Of a stretch of 64,000 nt of DNA, positions 35,499 through 44,036 are shown piece by piece. The DNA comes from Sulfitobacter sp. (GTDB taxonomy: Bacteria > Pseudomonadota > Alphaproteobacteria > Rhodobacterales > Rhodobacteraceae). Below the pieces are notes generated by a model. That model worked only from the letters and a program-made list of their open reading frames with translations. It was not told the DNA's origin and ran no database searches. Made by a program: the position numbers and the translations under genes. The stretch is taken from positions 62,001 through 126,000 of the forward strand of contig JAQXCD010000036.1 of NCBI GenBank assembly GCA_029252045.1. The letters are read 5' to 3'. Each line of letters starts with the position of its first letter. The first letter of the stretch is position 1.

Positions 35499-36115
35499 GC
35501 CGGTACCTTTGCCAGTCCGGTGCCGATCATACTGTCGCGGGTGACCAGATCCATCAGGGCGGCTTCGGACCAGCCTTCGGTACCTTCGGGGCGCATGGGG
35601 ATAACCAGATAGCGGACCTCGGCGGTCGAATCCCAAACCCGGACAGAGGAATCAGCGGGCAAGGTCACGCCAAAATCAGCCAGTACGGCGCGTGGTTCGC
35701 GCACGACACGGGCGCGGTAGGCATCGGATTTGTACCAGCCCGGCGGAATGCCCAGCAGCGGCCATGGATAGCAGCTGCACAGGGTGCAGACGACAATGTT
35801 GTGGGTGTCGGTAGTGTTTTCGACCACGACCATATGCTCCCCCTGACGGCCGTAATAACCCAGTTCCAGTAGGGCAGCGTCTGCGTCTGCCCGCAAAGCG
35901 TCGATAAAGGCAGGATCGCTCCACGCTTTGGCCACCACATGCGCGCCATTGCGCGGGCCGATCTTATTTTCATAGGTGTCGATGATGACATCAAGGGCCG
36001 CCGGATCAACCAGCCCTTTTTGCGTCAATATCGTCTCAAGCGCCCTAACCCGCAAGGCGGGCGCGGGCGGCAAGAGGGCGTGCGGGTGATCGTGATCATG
36101 GTGGTCATGGGGCAT
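35495..36115 (-). CDS. nthA: Nitrile hydratase alpha subunit, cobalt type
   Basis: Catalytic subunit (206 residues). The metal-binding motif C110-T-L-C113-S-C115 is visible; Thr at the second position marks the Co(III) rather than the Fe(III) class (CSLCSC). The two later cysteines are expected to be oxidised to sulfinic and sulfenic acids. A His-rich N terminus ([12 protein letters not shown]) could assist metal capture. The ATG at 36115 is chosen over a TTG at 36136. No amidase lies nearby to process the amide product. Confidence 0.95.
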   Translation of the reverse strand: MPHDHHDHDHPHALLPPAPALRVRALETILTQKGLVDPAALDVIIDTYENKIGPRNGAHVVAKAWSDPAFIDALRADADAALLELGYYGRQGEHMVVVENTTDTHNIVVCTLCSCYPWPLLGIPPGWYKSDAYRARVVREPRAVLADFGVTLPADSSVRVWDSTAEVRYLVIPMRPEGTEGWSEAALMDLVTRDSMIGTGLAKVPA

Positions 36116-36250
36116 GAAAGCCAGATTGCCCTGCAATAATCGGCTTGTCTACGGGGCATAGCGCATATCATCCGCGCATCCTCCCTTGCCCCCATAAGCA
36201 AACTTGCCTAGATACCCCCAACCGATCCAGAAAAGAGCAGTCTGCACCCC

Positions 36251-36613
36251 ATGGAAAATGTCGTCCTGATCATCCACCTTATCCTAGCACTTGGCCTGAT
36301 TGGCGTGGTGCTGCTGCAACGCTCCGAAGGCGGCGGGCTTGGAATGGGTGGCGGCGGTGGCGCTAACTCCGGCCGTCCGGCGGCAAACCCGATGAGCAAA
36401 CTGACATGGGTTTTTGGTGCTGCATTTGTGGTAACCTCGATCACGCTGACCATCTTGTCCGCGCAGAAATCCGCAGGGGTTTCGGTGCTTGACCGTCTGA
36501 GCGCATCCCCACCCGCATTAAACCAGAGTGAGCCGGCGCAGTTGCCAGAGGCGGGAAGCCTGCTGCCACCAGCCGAGGGCGACAATGCCCCGCTGGTTCC
36601 CACACTCGACTAA
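36251..36613 (+). CDS. secG: Preprotein translocase subunit SecG
   Basis: SecG assists SecYEG translocation. The 120-residue protein has two membrane helices (VVLIIHLILALGLIGVVLL and WVFGAAFVVTSITLTIL) around the conserved cytoplasmic loop QRSEGGGLGMGGGGG. A Pro/Ala-rich C-terminal tail is typical of alphaproteobacterial SecG. It lies about 200 bp upstream of pyrG, a common arrangement in this class. Confidence 0.94.
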   Translation: MENVVLIIHLILALGLIGVVLLQRSEGGGLGMGGGGGANSGRPAANPMSKLTWVFGAAFVVTSITLTILSAQKSAGVSVLDRLSASPPALNQSEPAQLPEAGSLLPPAEGDNAPLVPTLD

Positions 36614-36809
36614 GCACATAAACTCAACAGGTTGAGGCACTGCGCAATTTCGCGACATCATGTTGCGTCCATCGCCTTGCCTTGGCCTTCCGAATCCTGC
36701 TAGAATGAAACCCCGTGATGGTGCGAAATTTGCACCGCGACTGGCGTGTTTCCTTGCAGGCCAAACAGACGCAGAAAAGACGCATATTCGCGCACGGGAG
36801 AGACATTAC

Positions 36810-38459
36810 ATGGCACGCTATATTTTCATCACCGGCGGTGTTGTATCCTCACTTGGCAAGGGGCTTGCCTCGGCCGCACTTGGTGCGCTGTTGCAGGCGC
36901 GCGGCTTTTCCGTCCGCCTGCGCAAGCTTGATCCCTATCTGAACGTTGATCCCGGCACGATGAGCCCGTTTGAGCATGGCGAGGTTTTTGTCACCGATGA
37001 CGGCGCCGAGACCGATCTGGATCTGGGCCATTACGAGCGGTTCACGGGGGTGTCCGCACGCAAGACTGATTCCGTCTCGTCGGGCCGCATCTACTCCACC
37101 GTGCTGGAGAAGGAACGCCGCGGCGATTATCTGGGCAAAACCATTCAGGTGATCCCGCATGTGACAAATGAGATCAAAGATTTCCTTGCAGTCGGCGAAG
37201 ACGAGGTTGATTTCATGCTCTGCGAGATCGGCGGCACCGTAGGGGACATCGAAGGTCTGCCGTTCTTTGAAGCGATCCGCCAGTTCAGCCACGACAAGCC
37301 ACGCGGCCAATGTATCTTTATGCACCTGACGCTGCTGCCCTATCTCGCGGCCAGCGGCGAGCTAAAAACAAAACCCACCCAGCACTCCGTAAAGGAACTG
37401 CAATCCATCGGCATCGCGCCCGATATCCTTGTCTGCCGCTCCGAGCATCCGATCCCCGAGAAAGAGCGCGAGAAGATTGCGTTGTTCTGTAACGTGCGCA
37501 AGGAATCAGTGGTTGCGGCCTATGATCTGAAATCCATCTACGAGGCGCCGCTGGCCTATCACGCGCAGGGACTGGATCAGGCGGTTCTGGATGCGTTTGA
37601 CATCTCCCCTGCTCCGCGCCCCGATCTGTCGGTCTGGCATGACGTTTACGACCGTATTCACAACCCCGAAGGCGAAGTAAAAGTTGCCATTGTCGGCAAA
37701 TACACCCAGCTGGAAGACGCCTATAAATCCATCGCCGAGGCGCTGACCCATGGCGGGATGGCCAACCGTGTGCGTGTCAAAATCGAATGGGTAGATGCAG
37801 AGGTGTTCGACACTTCCGATGATGTGGCCTCCCATCTGGCCGGCTTCCACGCGATCCTTGTGCCCGGCGGGTTTGGCGAACGGGGCACCGAAGGCAAGAT
37901 CAAAGCGGCGCAATATGCGCGCGAGCACAAAGTGCCCTATCTGGGCATCTGTCTGGGCATGCAAATGGCCGTGATCGAGGCCGCGCGTAATGTCGCCGGT
38001 CTGTCCACTGCCGGCTCCGAAGAGTTTGACCATGAATCCAAGGGCAAAAAGCGGTTTGAGCCTGTGGTCTACCACCTCAAGGAATGGGTGCAGGGCAACC
38101 ACAAGGTTGAACGTAAAGTCGGTGATGACAAGGGCGGCACGATGCGTCTGGGGGCTTATGACGCCACGCTGAAGGATGGCTCGAAAGTGGCCGAAGTTTA
38201 CGGCACCACCAAGATCGACGAGCGTCACCGCCACCGCTATGAGGTCGACATCGCCTACCGCGAACAGCTGGAAAAAGTCGGCATGACGTTTTCGGGCATG
38301 TCGCCAGACGGCAAACTGCCCGAAATTGTGGAGTGGTCCGACCATCCATGGTTCATCGGCGTGCAATTCCACCCCGAACTGAAGTCCAAACCCTTCCAGC
38401 CGCATCCGCTGTTCAAAGGGTTTGTGAAAGCGGCCAAGGATATGTCGCGGTTGGTGTGA
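36810..38459 (+). CDS. pyrG: CTP synthase
   Basis: PyrG converts UTP to CTP with ATP and glutamine. The 549-residue protein has the synthase domain ([40 protein letters not shown]) and a class I glutamine amidotransferase domain with nucleophile Cys in [14 protein letters not shown] and the His-Glu pair in [17 protein letters not shown] lies upstream of the ATG at 36810; the open frame to 36660 is not homologous. Confidence 0.98.
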   Translation: MARYIFITGGVVSSLGKGLASAALGALLQARGFSVRLRKLDPYLNVDPGTMSPFEHGEVFVTDDGAETDLDLGHYERFTGVSARKTDSVSSGRIYSTVLEKERRGDYLGKTIQVIPHVTNEIKDFLAVGEDEVDFMLCEIGGTVGDIEGLPFFEAIRQFSHDKPRGQCIFMHLTLLPYLAASGELKTKPTQHSVKELQSIGIAPDILVCRSEHPIPEKEREKIALFCNVRKESVVAAYDLKSIYEAPLAYHAQGLDQAVLDAFDISPAPRPDLSVWHDVYDRIHNPEGEVKVAIVGKYTQLEDAYKSIAEALTHGGMANRVRVKIEWVDAEVFDTSDDVASHLAGFHAILVPGGFGERGTEGKIKAAQYAREHKVPYLGICLGMQMAVIEAARNVAGLSTAGSEEFDHESKGKKRFEPVVYHLKEWVQGNHKVERKVGDDKGGTMRLGAYDATLKDGSKVAEVYGTTKIDERHRHRYEVDIAYREQLEKVGMTFSGMSPDGKLPEIVEWSDHPWFIGVQFHPELKSKPFQPHPLFKGFVKAAKDMSRLV

Positions 38460-38536
38460 GCGGTCACCGATAGCGACAAAGGCTTTCTAAATGCTTTTGC
38501 TGCAAAGGGCCGCATTGAGCCCCTCTTCTTGTTTCC

Positions 38537-38569
38537 GCAAAGCGGCCAATGACCGCTTTGCGCTTTTTT
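38537..38569 (+). terminator. Terminator after pyrG
   Basis: GCAAAGCGG and CCGCTTTGC form a 9-bp-plus stem followed by GCTTTTTT, about 80 bp past the pyrG stop. The rest of the 218-bp spacer (38460-38677) shows no gene. Confidence 0.8.
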
Positions 38570-38677
38570 GACTAGAGAGATCACCGAGTTATTAGTATTC
38601 GGTTGTTCCTTTTACACGGTTCGATTTTTACTCATTCGATCAGTCTGATGCGAGAATGATAGCTCGCCCCGTTCAGG

Positions 38678-39319
38678 CTAATCGACGTGCGTAACGATGG
38701 TTTCCAGTGATTTGCGCACCTTGCCCATCGGCAACAACCAATCGCCAGTCGCATCACGGTAGCCAAGAGGCAGCAGCACGACTGACCGCAAGCCGCGTGC
38801 TTTTAGATCCAATATCTCGTCAACTTTGCTTGGATCAAACCCTTCCATTGGTGTGCTGTCGACTTCTTGTTCTGCTGCAGCAACCAGCGCGATCCCGAGG
38901 GCAATGTAGGCTTGGCGGGCGGCATGCGCATAGTTCACATCAGCATCGAGCGGCACATAGTTGTTTTTCAAGTTGTCGTAATAAGCGCGCAACATCGGCA
39001 AGTCGCCGCGTGCCTCCACGTTAATATCAATCACCTCGTCGATACGCGCGGCGGTGTAATTATCCCACGCAGCAAAAACCAAAAGATGGGACCCATCCGT
39101 GATCTGGGCCTGATCGCCGGCAGCCTTTTGAATGGCGGCCAATTTCTCCGGGTTCGTCACGACCAACAGCTCGAAAGGCTGGGTGCCGCTTGATGTTGGC
39201 GCCATACGGATCGCTTCGATAATAACATCGAGCTTGTCTTGTGGCACGGTCTTGGTTGCGTCCATTTTCTTGGTCGCATAGCGCCAGTTCAACTGCTCGA
39301 GAAGGGTGCTGTCTGTCAT
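38678..39319 (-). CDS. Nitroreductase-family NAD(P)H-dependent oxidoreductase
   Basis: FMN-dependent oxidoreductase of the NfsB/nitroreductase family (213 residues). The FMN-binding N terminus LLEQLNWRYATKKMDATKTV, the MAPTSSGTQPFELLVV segment and the C-terminal VVLLPLGYRDATGDWLLP are clear. The substrate (quinone, nitroaromatic or flavin) is not inferable. It is divergent from the HxlR-family gene at 39445-39810, a pairing in which HxlR regulators often control the neighbouring reductase. Confidence 0.9.
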   Translation of the reverse strand: MTDSTLLEQLNWRYATKKMDATKTVPQDKLDVIIEAIRMAPTSSGTQPFELLVVTNPEKLAAIQKAAGDQAQITDGSHLLVFAAWDNYTAARIDEVIDINVEARGDLPMLRAYYDNLKNNYVPLDADVNYAHAARQAYIALGIALVAAAEQEVDSTPMEGFDPSKVDEILDLKARGLRSVVLLPLGYRDATGDWLLPMGKVRKSLETIVTHVD

Positions 39320-39492
39320 CTTTTTGATCCTATTGTAGGCACTCTTACAGTGCGGTATATATTAGTAACCAAAGATGTATTCAGAACCGACTTGCTCCAT
39401 AAGAAGGCACATCAACGACACCCGGTCACACAAAGGGAACCGCCATGCTGGATTCAGTTTAATGCCCAGATTGCAAACGCATCAACGAAGTT

Positions 39493-39810
39493 TTGTCGCG
39501 CGTTGGTGACCGCTGGAGTGTGCTCGTGATTATTTCTCTGGCCCAATACGAAACGCTTCGCTTCAATGAGTTAAAGAGAAACTTGGGCATCTCCCAGCCC
39601 ATGCTGAGCCTTACTTTGAAGGAGCTTGAGCGAGACGGTTTGGTCAACCCGACATACCACCCTACAATCCCGCCAAAGGTGGAGTATGAACTGACACCAA
39701 TGGGACAGTCCTTCCGCGAACCCGTCAATGCGTTGGGGCAATGGACCTTGGGCAACCTTGCCAAAATCGACGCCGCGCGCGAAATTTATGATGCAGTCGC
39801 GAAAAATTAG
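39493..39810 (+). CDS. HxlR-family transcriptional regulator (leader interrupted by TAA)
   Basis: A winged-helix MarR/HxlR-type DNA-binding protein: LSRVGDRWSVLVIISL, RFNELKRNLGISQPMLSLTLKELERDGLV and KVEYELTPMGQSF cover the whole fold. The visible frame allows only a TTG start at 39493 (105 residues). Upstream in the same frame, an ATG at 39445 with AAGGGA before it reads MLDSV, then TAA (39460-39462), then CPDCKRINEV, which is the usual Cys-containing HxlR leader. The intended protein was probably 121 residues. It may still be functional from an internal start. It is divergent from, and likely regulates, the nitroreductase gene. Confidence 0.75.
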   Translation: MSRVGDRWSVLVIISLAQYETLRFNELKRNLGISQPMLSLTLKELERDGLVNPTYHPTIPPKVEYELTPMGQSFREPVNALGQWTLGNLAKIDAAREIYDAVAKN

Positions 39811-40111
39811 CCCGCGAAACAGCGGTCGAGACAGCTGGAGTTGATCTCAACAGCGGTCATTGAAATAATTGCAGGGTAGCTCACTTGGCCCCCATAGCAG
39901 ACCTTCCTTCAGCGTCCCTTACCCTCACCCCCGCACGCTCCGTTAACCGCGCCCTCTGTGTCGCAACCGGTGTACAGGGGGGTACGCGCAGTGTACCCAT
40001 GGCACCCCGACAAAACCCAACCTGCTATGGCGTTAACCGCCTTTTCCCGCACAACGCCAAAATCCCTGCATTAACCGTTGCGCGCACGCCCCCATCCGCT
40101 ACACCGTTTGC
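39811..40111. other. Intergenic region with repeated TTAACCG motifs
   Basis: The 301 bp between hxlR and rlmJ contain no credible gene. CGTTAACCGC occurs twice, exactly 90 bp apart (39941-39950 and 40031-40040), with a third TTAACCG at 40071. Between them is a GTAC-rich stretch (GGTGTACAGG, GGGTACGC, AGTGTACCC within 39968-40000). TTAACC resembles CtrA half-sites, but the TTAA-N7-TTAA spacing is not met. The rlmJ promoter probably lies here. Confidence 0.4.
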
Positions 40112-40891
40112 ATGCTCAGTTATCAACATATCTATCACGCCGGAAACCTCGCGGATGTTCACAAGCACGCACTGCTTGCGTGGACGCTGGATTATCTCAC
40201 CCGCAAGGACAAACCGCTGACCTATCTTGAGACGCACGCGGGCCGTGCGCTCTATGATCTGGGGGCGACAGAAGCCCTGAAGACGGGCGAAGCCGCCGCA
40301 GGTATCGCGCAGGCGCGTGGCTGGTTTGCCGCGGACCACCCATACGCCAGAGTTTTGGACCGCGTTGTCACAGAGGATGGTCCCAAAGCCTACCCCGGCT
40401 CCCCCCTCATCGCGGCCCATCTTTTGCGCCCCACAGACCAGATCCATCTGGCAGAGCTGCACCCGCGCGAGCATGCAGCACTCGAGCTTGCCATGTCGCC
40501 CACAGGTGCCAAAATTCACCTGCGCGACGGTTTCGAGACGGCCTTTGCCCTGTGCCCCCCAACGCCACGCCGCGGCATGCTGCTGATTGATCCCAGCTAT
40601 GAGATCAAAACCGACTACACCGATATCTTTCGCCACATCGCCAAGCTGCAACGCGCGTGGAACGTGGGGATCATCGCGCTGTGGTACCCGATCCTGACCA
40701 GCCGCGCCCATGAGCCGATGCTGGAAGCGCTGAGTGCACAGCACAAGGAGGCCCTGCGCCACGAAGTCCGCTTCCCCCCCGCCCGTCCGGGTCACGGGAT
40801 GGTAGGCTCCGGCATGTTTGTGCTAAACCCGCCCTACGGGCTGGCGGAAGAGGCCAAGCGCATCGCCGCGCGCTTTGCCAAACTGAGATAA
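40112..40891 (+). CDS. rlmJ: 23S rRNA (adenine-N6)-methyltransferase RlmJ
   Basis: RlmJ methylates A2030 of 23S rRNA. The 259-residue protein has the characteristic MLSYQHIYHAGNLADVHKHA, the SAM-site THAGRALYDL, the catalytic-type motif LLIDPSYEIK and the C-terminal GSGMFVLNPPYGL. The N6-adenine methylase motif, usually DPPY in RlmJ, reads DPSY here, so the third position is changed; the flanking Asp and Tyr are kept. It is monocistronic or leads the DUF1330 gene, 18 bp later. Confidence 0.93.
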   Translation: MLSYQHIYHAGNLADVHKHALLAWTLDYLTRKDKPLTYLETHAGRALYDLGATEALKTGEAAAGIAQARGWFAADHPYARVLDRVVTEDGPKAYPGSPLIAAHLLRPTDQIHLAELHPREHAALELAMSPTGAKIHLRDGFETAFALCPPTPRRGMLLIDPSYEIKTDYTDIFRHIAKLQRAWNVGIIALWYPILTSRAHEPMLEALSAQHKEALRHEVRFPPARPGHGMVGSGMFVLNPPYGLAEEAKRIAARFAKLR

Positions 40892-40909
40892 AAAAGGGAG
40901 AGACGGAAC

Positions 40910-41206
40910 ATGCCAAAAAAAGGCTACTGGATCGGAAACATGGATGTGCGCGATGCGCAGGTCTACGATAAATACCGCGCAGCCAATGCAAAACCTTTTG
41001 CCGACTTCGGCGCCAAATTTCTTGTGCGCGCAGGCACCCAGCAAGTGCGCGAAGGCACCGCCCACGCCCGCACTGTTGTGATCGAATTCCCCAGCTACGC
41101 CGAGGCCGTCGCCTGCTATGAGAGCCCCGGCTATCAGGCCGCTAAAGACATCCGGATGACAGTGGCAGACGGAAGTCTGGTCATAATTGAGGGCTACGAG
41201 GGATAA
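40910..41206 (+). CDS. DUF1330 family protein
   Basis: This 98-residue single-domain protein has the dimeric alpha-beta barrel pattern of DUF1330: MPKKGYWIGNMDVRDAQVYDKYR, KFLVRAGTQQVREGT, HARTVVIEFPSYAEAVACYESPGY and SLVIIEGYE. The family has no established reaction. GGGAGAG precedes the ATG. It sits 18 bp after rlmJ and is probably cotranscribed. Confidence 0.92.
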   Translation: MPKKGYWIGNMDVRDAQVYDKYRAANAKPFADFGAKFLVRAGTQQVREGTAHARTVVIEFPSYAEAVACYESPGYQAAKDIRMTVADGSLVIIEGYEG

Positions 41207-41277
41207 ACGTCAGGTCACACTGGTCCCGTTACAGAATTAAATTTGGCAATCGCCGCAAATCCGGTTAGTTATTCCCT

Positions 41278-41715
41278 ATGTTAGAACGCCTCTTCCCGCG
41301 CCGTGCGCCCTCGCCCAAACCCCTCCCGCAACCCAATGCGCAATTGGCCCTCGGGGCACTTCTGGTGCGTGTGGCTCTGGCAAACCGCGAATATGTCGCC
41401 GCTGAAGTTGCCCAGATTGACCGGACGCTCGCGGCAACGTTCCATTTAAAACCTCTGGAGGCCGCAAAATTGCGCGCCGAATGCGAAGCGCTGGAGCGGC
41501 ATGCGCCCGGCACGCCGGAGTTCACGAAAATCCTGCGCGACGAGGTGCCTTATGCCGACCGCAAAGCGCTGGGTGACGCGATGTGGTCTATTGCCATGGC
41601 CGACGGTCGCCGCGACGATGCAGAAGAAATGCAGCTGCTCGCGATCGAGACAGCATTGGGCCTGAGCGACGAAGACATCGCCGCTACGCGTAAAACTGCT
41701 TTAGATCGTTTGTAA
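41278..41715 (+). CDS. TerB-like protein, copy 1
   Basis: This 145-residue all-helical protein has the TerB/tellurite-resistance fold seen in many uncharacterised stress proteins: ALGALLVRVALANREYVAAE (acidic helix), FTKILRDEVPYADRKALGDAMWSIAMADGRRDDAEEMQLLA. The conserved acidic residues could bind metal. It is followed after 28 bp by a paralogue with the same layout, so the pair arose by tandem duplication. No other ter gene is nearby, so tellurite resistance itself should not be assumed. Confidence 0.85.
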   Translation: MLERLFPRRAPSPKPLPQPNAQLALGALLVRVALANREYVAAEVAQIDRTLAATFHLKPLEAAKLRAECEALERHAPGTPEFTKILRDEVPYADRKALGDAMWSIAMADGRRDDAEEMQLLAIETALGLSDEDIAATRKTALDRL

Positions 41716-41743
41716 AATTCGCCGACCCCACTAGGTAATACTT

Positions 41744-42178
41744 ATGTTCACAGACTTCTTGAAAAGATTGTCAGATCCGGCGCCGGCCAAAATGCCGGAT
41801 ACGGATGCGCGCCTCGCATTGACGGCTTTGTTGGTACGGGTGGCCCGTTCGGACAATGACTACAGCAGCGCCGAGCGTGCACACATCCAGGACATTATCA
41901 CGGCGCGATACGCGCTGGCTCCGGCTGAACGGGACGCCCTGCTGGCAAATGCAGAAACGCTCGAGACCGAAGCGCCTGATACTGTTCGCTTTACCCGCGC
42001 CATCAAAGAGGCCGTCGCCTATGACGACCGCCTCGCCGTGGTTGAGGCCCTGTGGAAAGTTGTGCTGGCGGACGGCACGCGCGCCAGCGAAGAAGACGCC
42101 CTGTTGCGGCTTGTGGTGAACCTTCTGGGCATCACAGACGTGGATAGCGCAAATGCACGAAAGCGCATCGCCGACTGA
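41744..42178 (+). CDS. TerB-like protein, copy 2
   Basis: The 144-residue paralogue of the preceding protein: LALTALLVRVARSDNDYSSAE aligns with ALGALLVRVALANREYVAAE of copy 1, and FTRAIKEAVAYDDRLAVVEALWKVVLADG aligns with its core. The moderate identity implies an old duplication with separate roles, possibly heteromeric. Function unknown. Confidence 0.85.
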   Translation: MFTDFLKRLSDPAPAKMPDTDARLALTALLVRVARSDNDYSSAERAHIQDIITARYALAPAERDALLANAETLETEAPDTVRFTRAIKEAVAYDDRLAVVEALWKVVLADGTRASEEDALLRLVVNLLGITDVDSANARKRIAD

Positions 42179-42288
42179 TAATTCTGGCTGACCTGACGAT
42201 AGGTCGCCCCTCTCCGAGGCATATTGCGTTGCAAGTTTCGCGATTCTCGCATCATATCCCTGATGTAACAGGAACAGATTGGCCAAAC

Positions 42289-43065
42289 GTGACCAAAGAC
42301 ACACCGGTGATAGAGATACGCGACCTGCACAAAGCATATGGCGCTTTGGAAGTTCTCAAAGGCGTCAGCATTGCCGCGCCCAAAGGACATGTTGTGTCAC
42401 TCATCGGGTCATCAGGGTCTGGGAAATCTACACTTTTGCGGTGCTGCAACCTGCTGGAAGACAGCCAGCAAGGTGAGGTTCTGTTTAAAGGCGAGCCTGT
42501 GAGCTGGCGCGGAAACGGCCATTCGCGCCGCCCTTCGGACCCCAAGCAAGTCCTGCGCATCCGCACCAATCTTAGCATGGTGTTCCAGCAATTCAATCTC
42601 TGGGCCCATATGACCATCCTGCAAAACGTGATGGAAGCGCCACTGACTGTGCTCGGCCGCGACCGCACGGAAGTAGAAGCCTCAGCCCGCGCCTATCTGG
42701 ACAAAGTGGGCATCGCTGACAAATGCGACGTCTACCCGGCCCAACTCTCGGGGGGCCAGCAACAGCGTGCAGCGATTGCGCGTGCCCTATGCATGGAGCC
42801 ACAGGCGCTTTTGTTTGACGAACCGACAAGCGCGCTCGATCCCGAACTGGAGCAGGAAGTCATCAAGGTGATCAAGGATCTGGCCGCCGAGGGTCGCACC
42901 ATGATGATCGTCACACACGACATGAAACTGGCCGCCGATGTCTCGGACACAGTAGTGTTCTTGCATCAGGGCCTGATCGAAGAACAAGGGCCACCCGACA
43001 CGCTGTTCGGCGCGCCCAAATCAGAGCGACTGCAAGGGTTCCTTTCGGCAACCCACACCGCATAA
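42289..43065 (+). CDS. Amino-acid-type ABC transporter ATP-binding protein
   Basis: HisP/GlnQ-like ATPase (258 residues) with Walker [17 protein letters not shown]-loop [12 protein letters not shown], signature [15 protein letters not shown], Walker [15 protein letters not shown] and H-loop [13 protein letters not shown]. The GTG at 42289 ([18 protein letters not shown]) gives the normal length; a TTG at 42229 would add 20 unusual residues. It is the first gene of a complete importer (ATPase, binding protein, two permeases) leading into the ligase/oxidase genes, so the substrate is probably an amine or amino acid used there. Confidence 0.93.
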   Translation: MTKDTPVIEIRDLHKAYGALEVLKGVSIAAPKGHVVSLIGSSGSGKSTLLRCCNLLEDSQQGEVLFKGEPVSWRGNGHSRRPSDPKQVLRIRTNLSMVFQQFNLWAHMTILQNVMEAPLTVLGRDRTEVEASARAYLDKVGIADKCDVYPAQLSGGQQQRAAIARALCMEPQALLFDEPTSALDPELEQEVIKVIKDLAAEGRTMMIVTHDMKLAADVSDTVVFLHQGLIEEQGPPDTLFGAPKSERLQGFLSATHTA

Positions 43066-43098
43066 AGCCGGAAACCGGCATCACTTGGGAGAAACCAC

Positions 43099-43836
43099 AT
43101 GAAAAAGATTATTCTAGCGACCGGCGCTGTTGCGCTGATGGCCGGCATGGCATTCGCCGATGGCCACGGAAAAACAATCCGTATGGGCACCGAAGGCGCA
43201 TACCCTCCCTACAACTTCCTCAACGACAAAGGCGAGGTTGACGGCTACGAGCGCGAAATCGGCGACGAGATGTGCAAACGCGCCGAACTGACTTGTGAGT
43301 GGGTCACAAACGAATGGGACAGCATCATTCCGAACCTCACCTCCGGCAACTATGACACAATCATCGCCGGCATGAGCATCACAGACGAGCGTGAGCAGGT
43401 GATCGACTTCACACAGAACTACATTCCGCCAGCGGCCTCTGCCTATGCAGCACTGTCGGCAGACGCTGACATCAAAGGCGGCGTAATCGCGGCTCAGACC
43501 AGTACAATTCAGGCGGGCTTTGTCGCCGAAAGCGGCGCCACCCTGCTGGAATTCGCAACCTATGACGAAACAGTTGCTGCTGTGCGCAATGGCGAAGCTG
43601 ACGCCGTATTTGCAGACAAAGACGCGCTGGTTCCAGCCGTTGAAGAATCCGGCGGCGAGCTGGTGTTTGTCGGTGACGACGTGCCACTGGGCGGCGGCGT
43701 TGGCATGGGTCTGCGCGAAAGCGATACCGAGCTGAAAGCCAAATTCGACGCGGCGATTACCTCCATGAAAGAAGACGGCACCATCAACACTGCCATCAAA
43801 AAATGGTTCGGTGAAGAAGCCAAAATCTTCGAATAA
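43099..43836 (+). CDS. Periplasmic amino-acid/amine-binding protein
   Basis: Family 3 solute-binding protein (245 residues) with a signal peptide (MKKIILATGAVALMAGMAFAD) and the HisJ-type motifs MGTEGAYPPYNFLNDKGEVDGYE, EIGDEMCKRAELTCEWV and NYDTIIAGMSITDERE. The Asp and aromatic residues suit a cationic amino acid or amine. GGGAG precedes the ATG. A hairpin follows the gene and would favour its expression over the permeases. Confidence 0.93.
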   Translation: MKKIILATGAVALMAGMAFADGHGKTIRMGTEGAYPPYNFLNDKGEVDGYEREIGDEMCKRAELTCEWVTNEWDSIIPNLTSGNYDTIIAGMSITDEREQVIDFTQNYIPPAASAYAALSADADIKGGVIAAQTSTIQAGFVAESGATLLEFATYDETVAAVRNGEADAVFADKDALVPAVEESGGELVFVGDDVPLGGGVGMGLRESDTELKAKFDAAITSMKEDGTINTAIKKWFGEEAKIFE

Positions 43837-43844
43837 CGCACAAA

Positions 43845-43867
43845 GGGGGCGGCTTAACGCTGCCCCC
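43845..43867 (+). terminator. Attenuating hairpin after the binding-protein gene
   Basis: GGGGGCGGC and GCTGCCCCC make a 9-bp stem around TTAAC, starting 8 bp past the stop. There is no long T tract, so partial termination or 3'-end protection of the upstream message is more likely than full stop. The rest of 43868-43958 shows no gene. Confidence 0.6.
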
Positions 43868-44036
43868 CGCTTCTTTATTGTGCCCTTAAACTCAATCCCG
43901 TCCCGACCACCAGCACCACGGGTCTAAACAGCAACTTTCCTTTTCAACGAGCGTTCCCATTTTCACCTATTGCGCCGACCCTTCCCAGATCGAGGGCCTG
44001 AAATGGCTCAGCTGCTACCTGACCACAGGCAAGCAC

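Noticed and set aside
41278-42178. Tellurite-resistance operon
   Set aside because: Only TerB-fold proteins are present; terC, terD and terZ partners are absent, so the resistance label is not supported.
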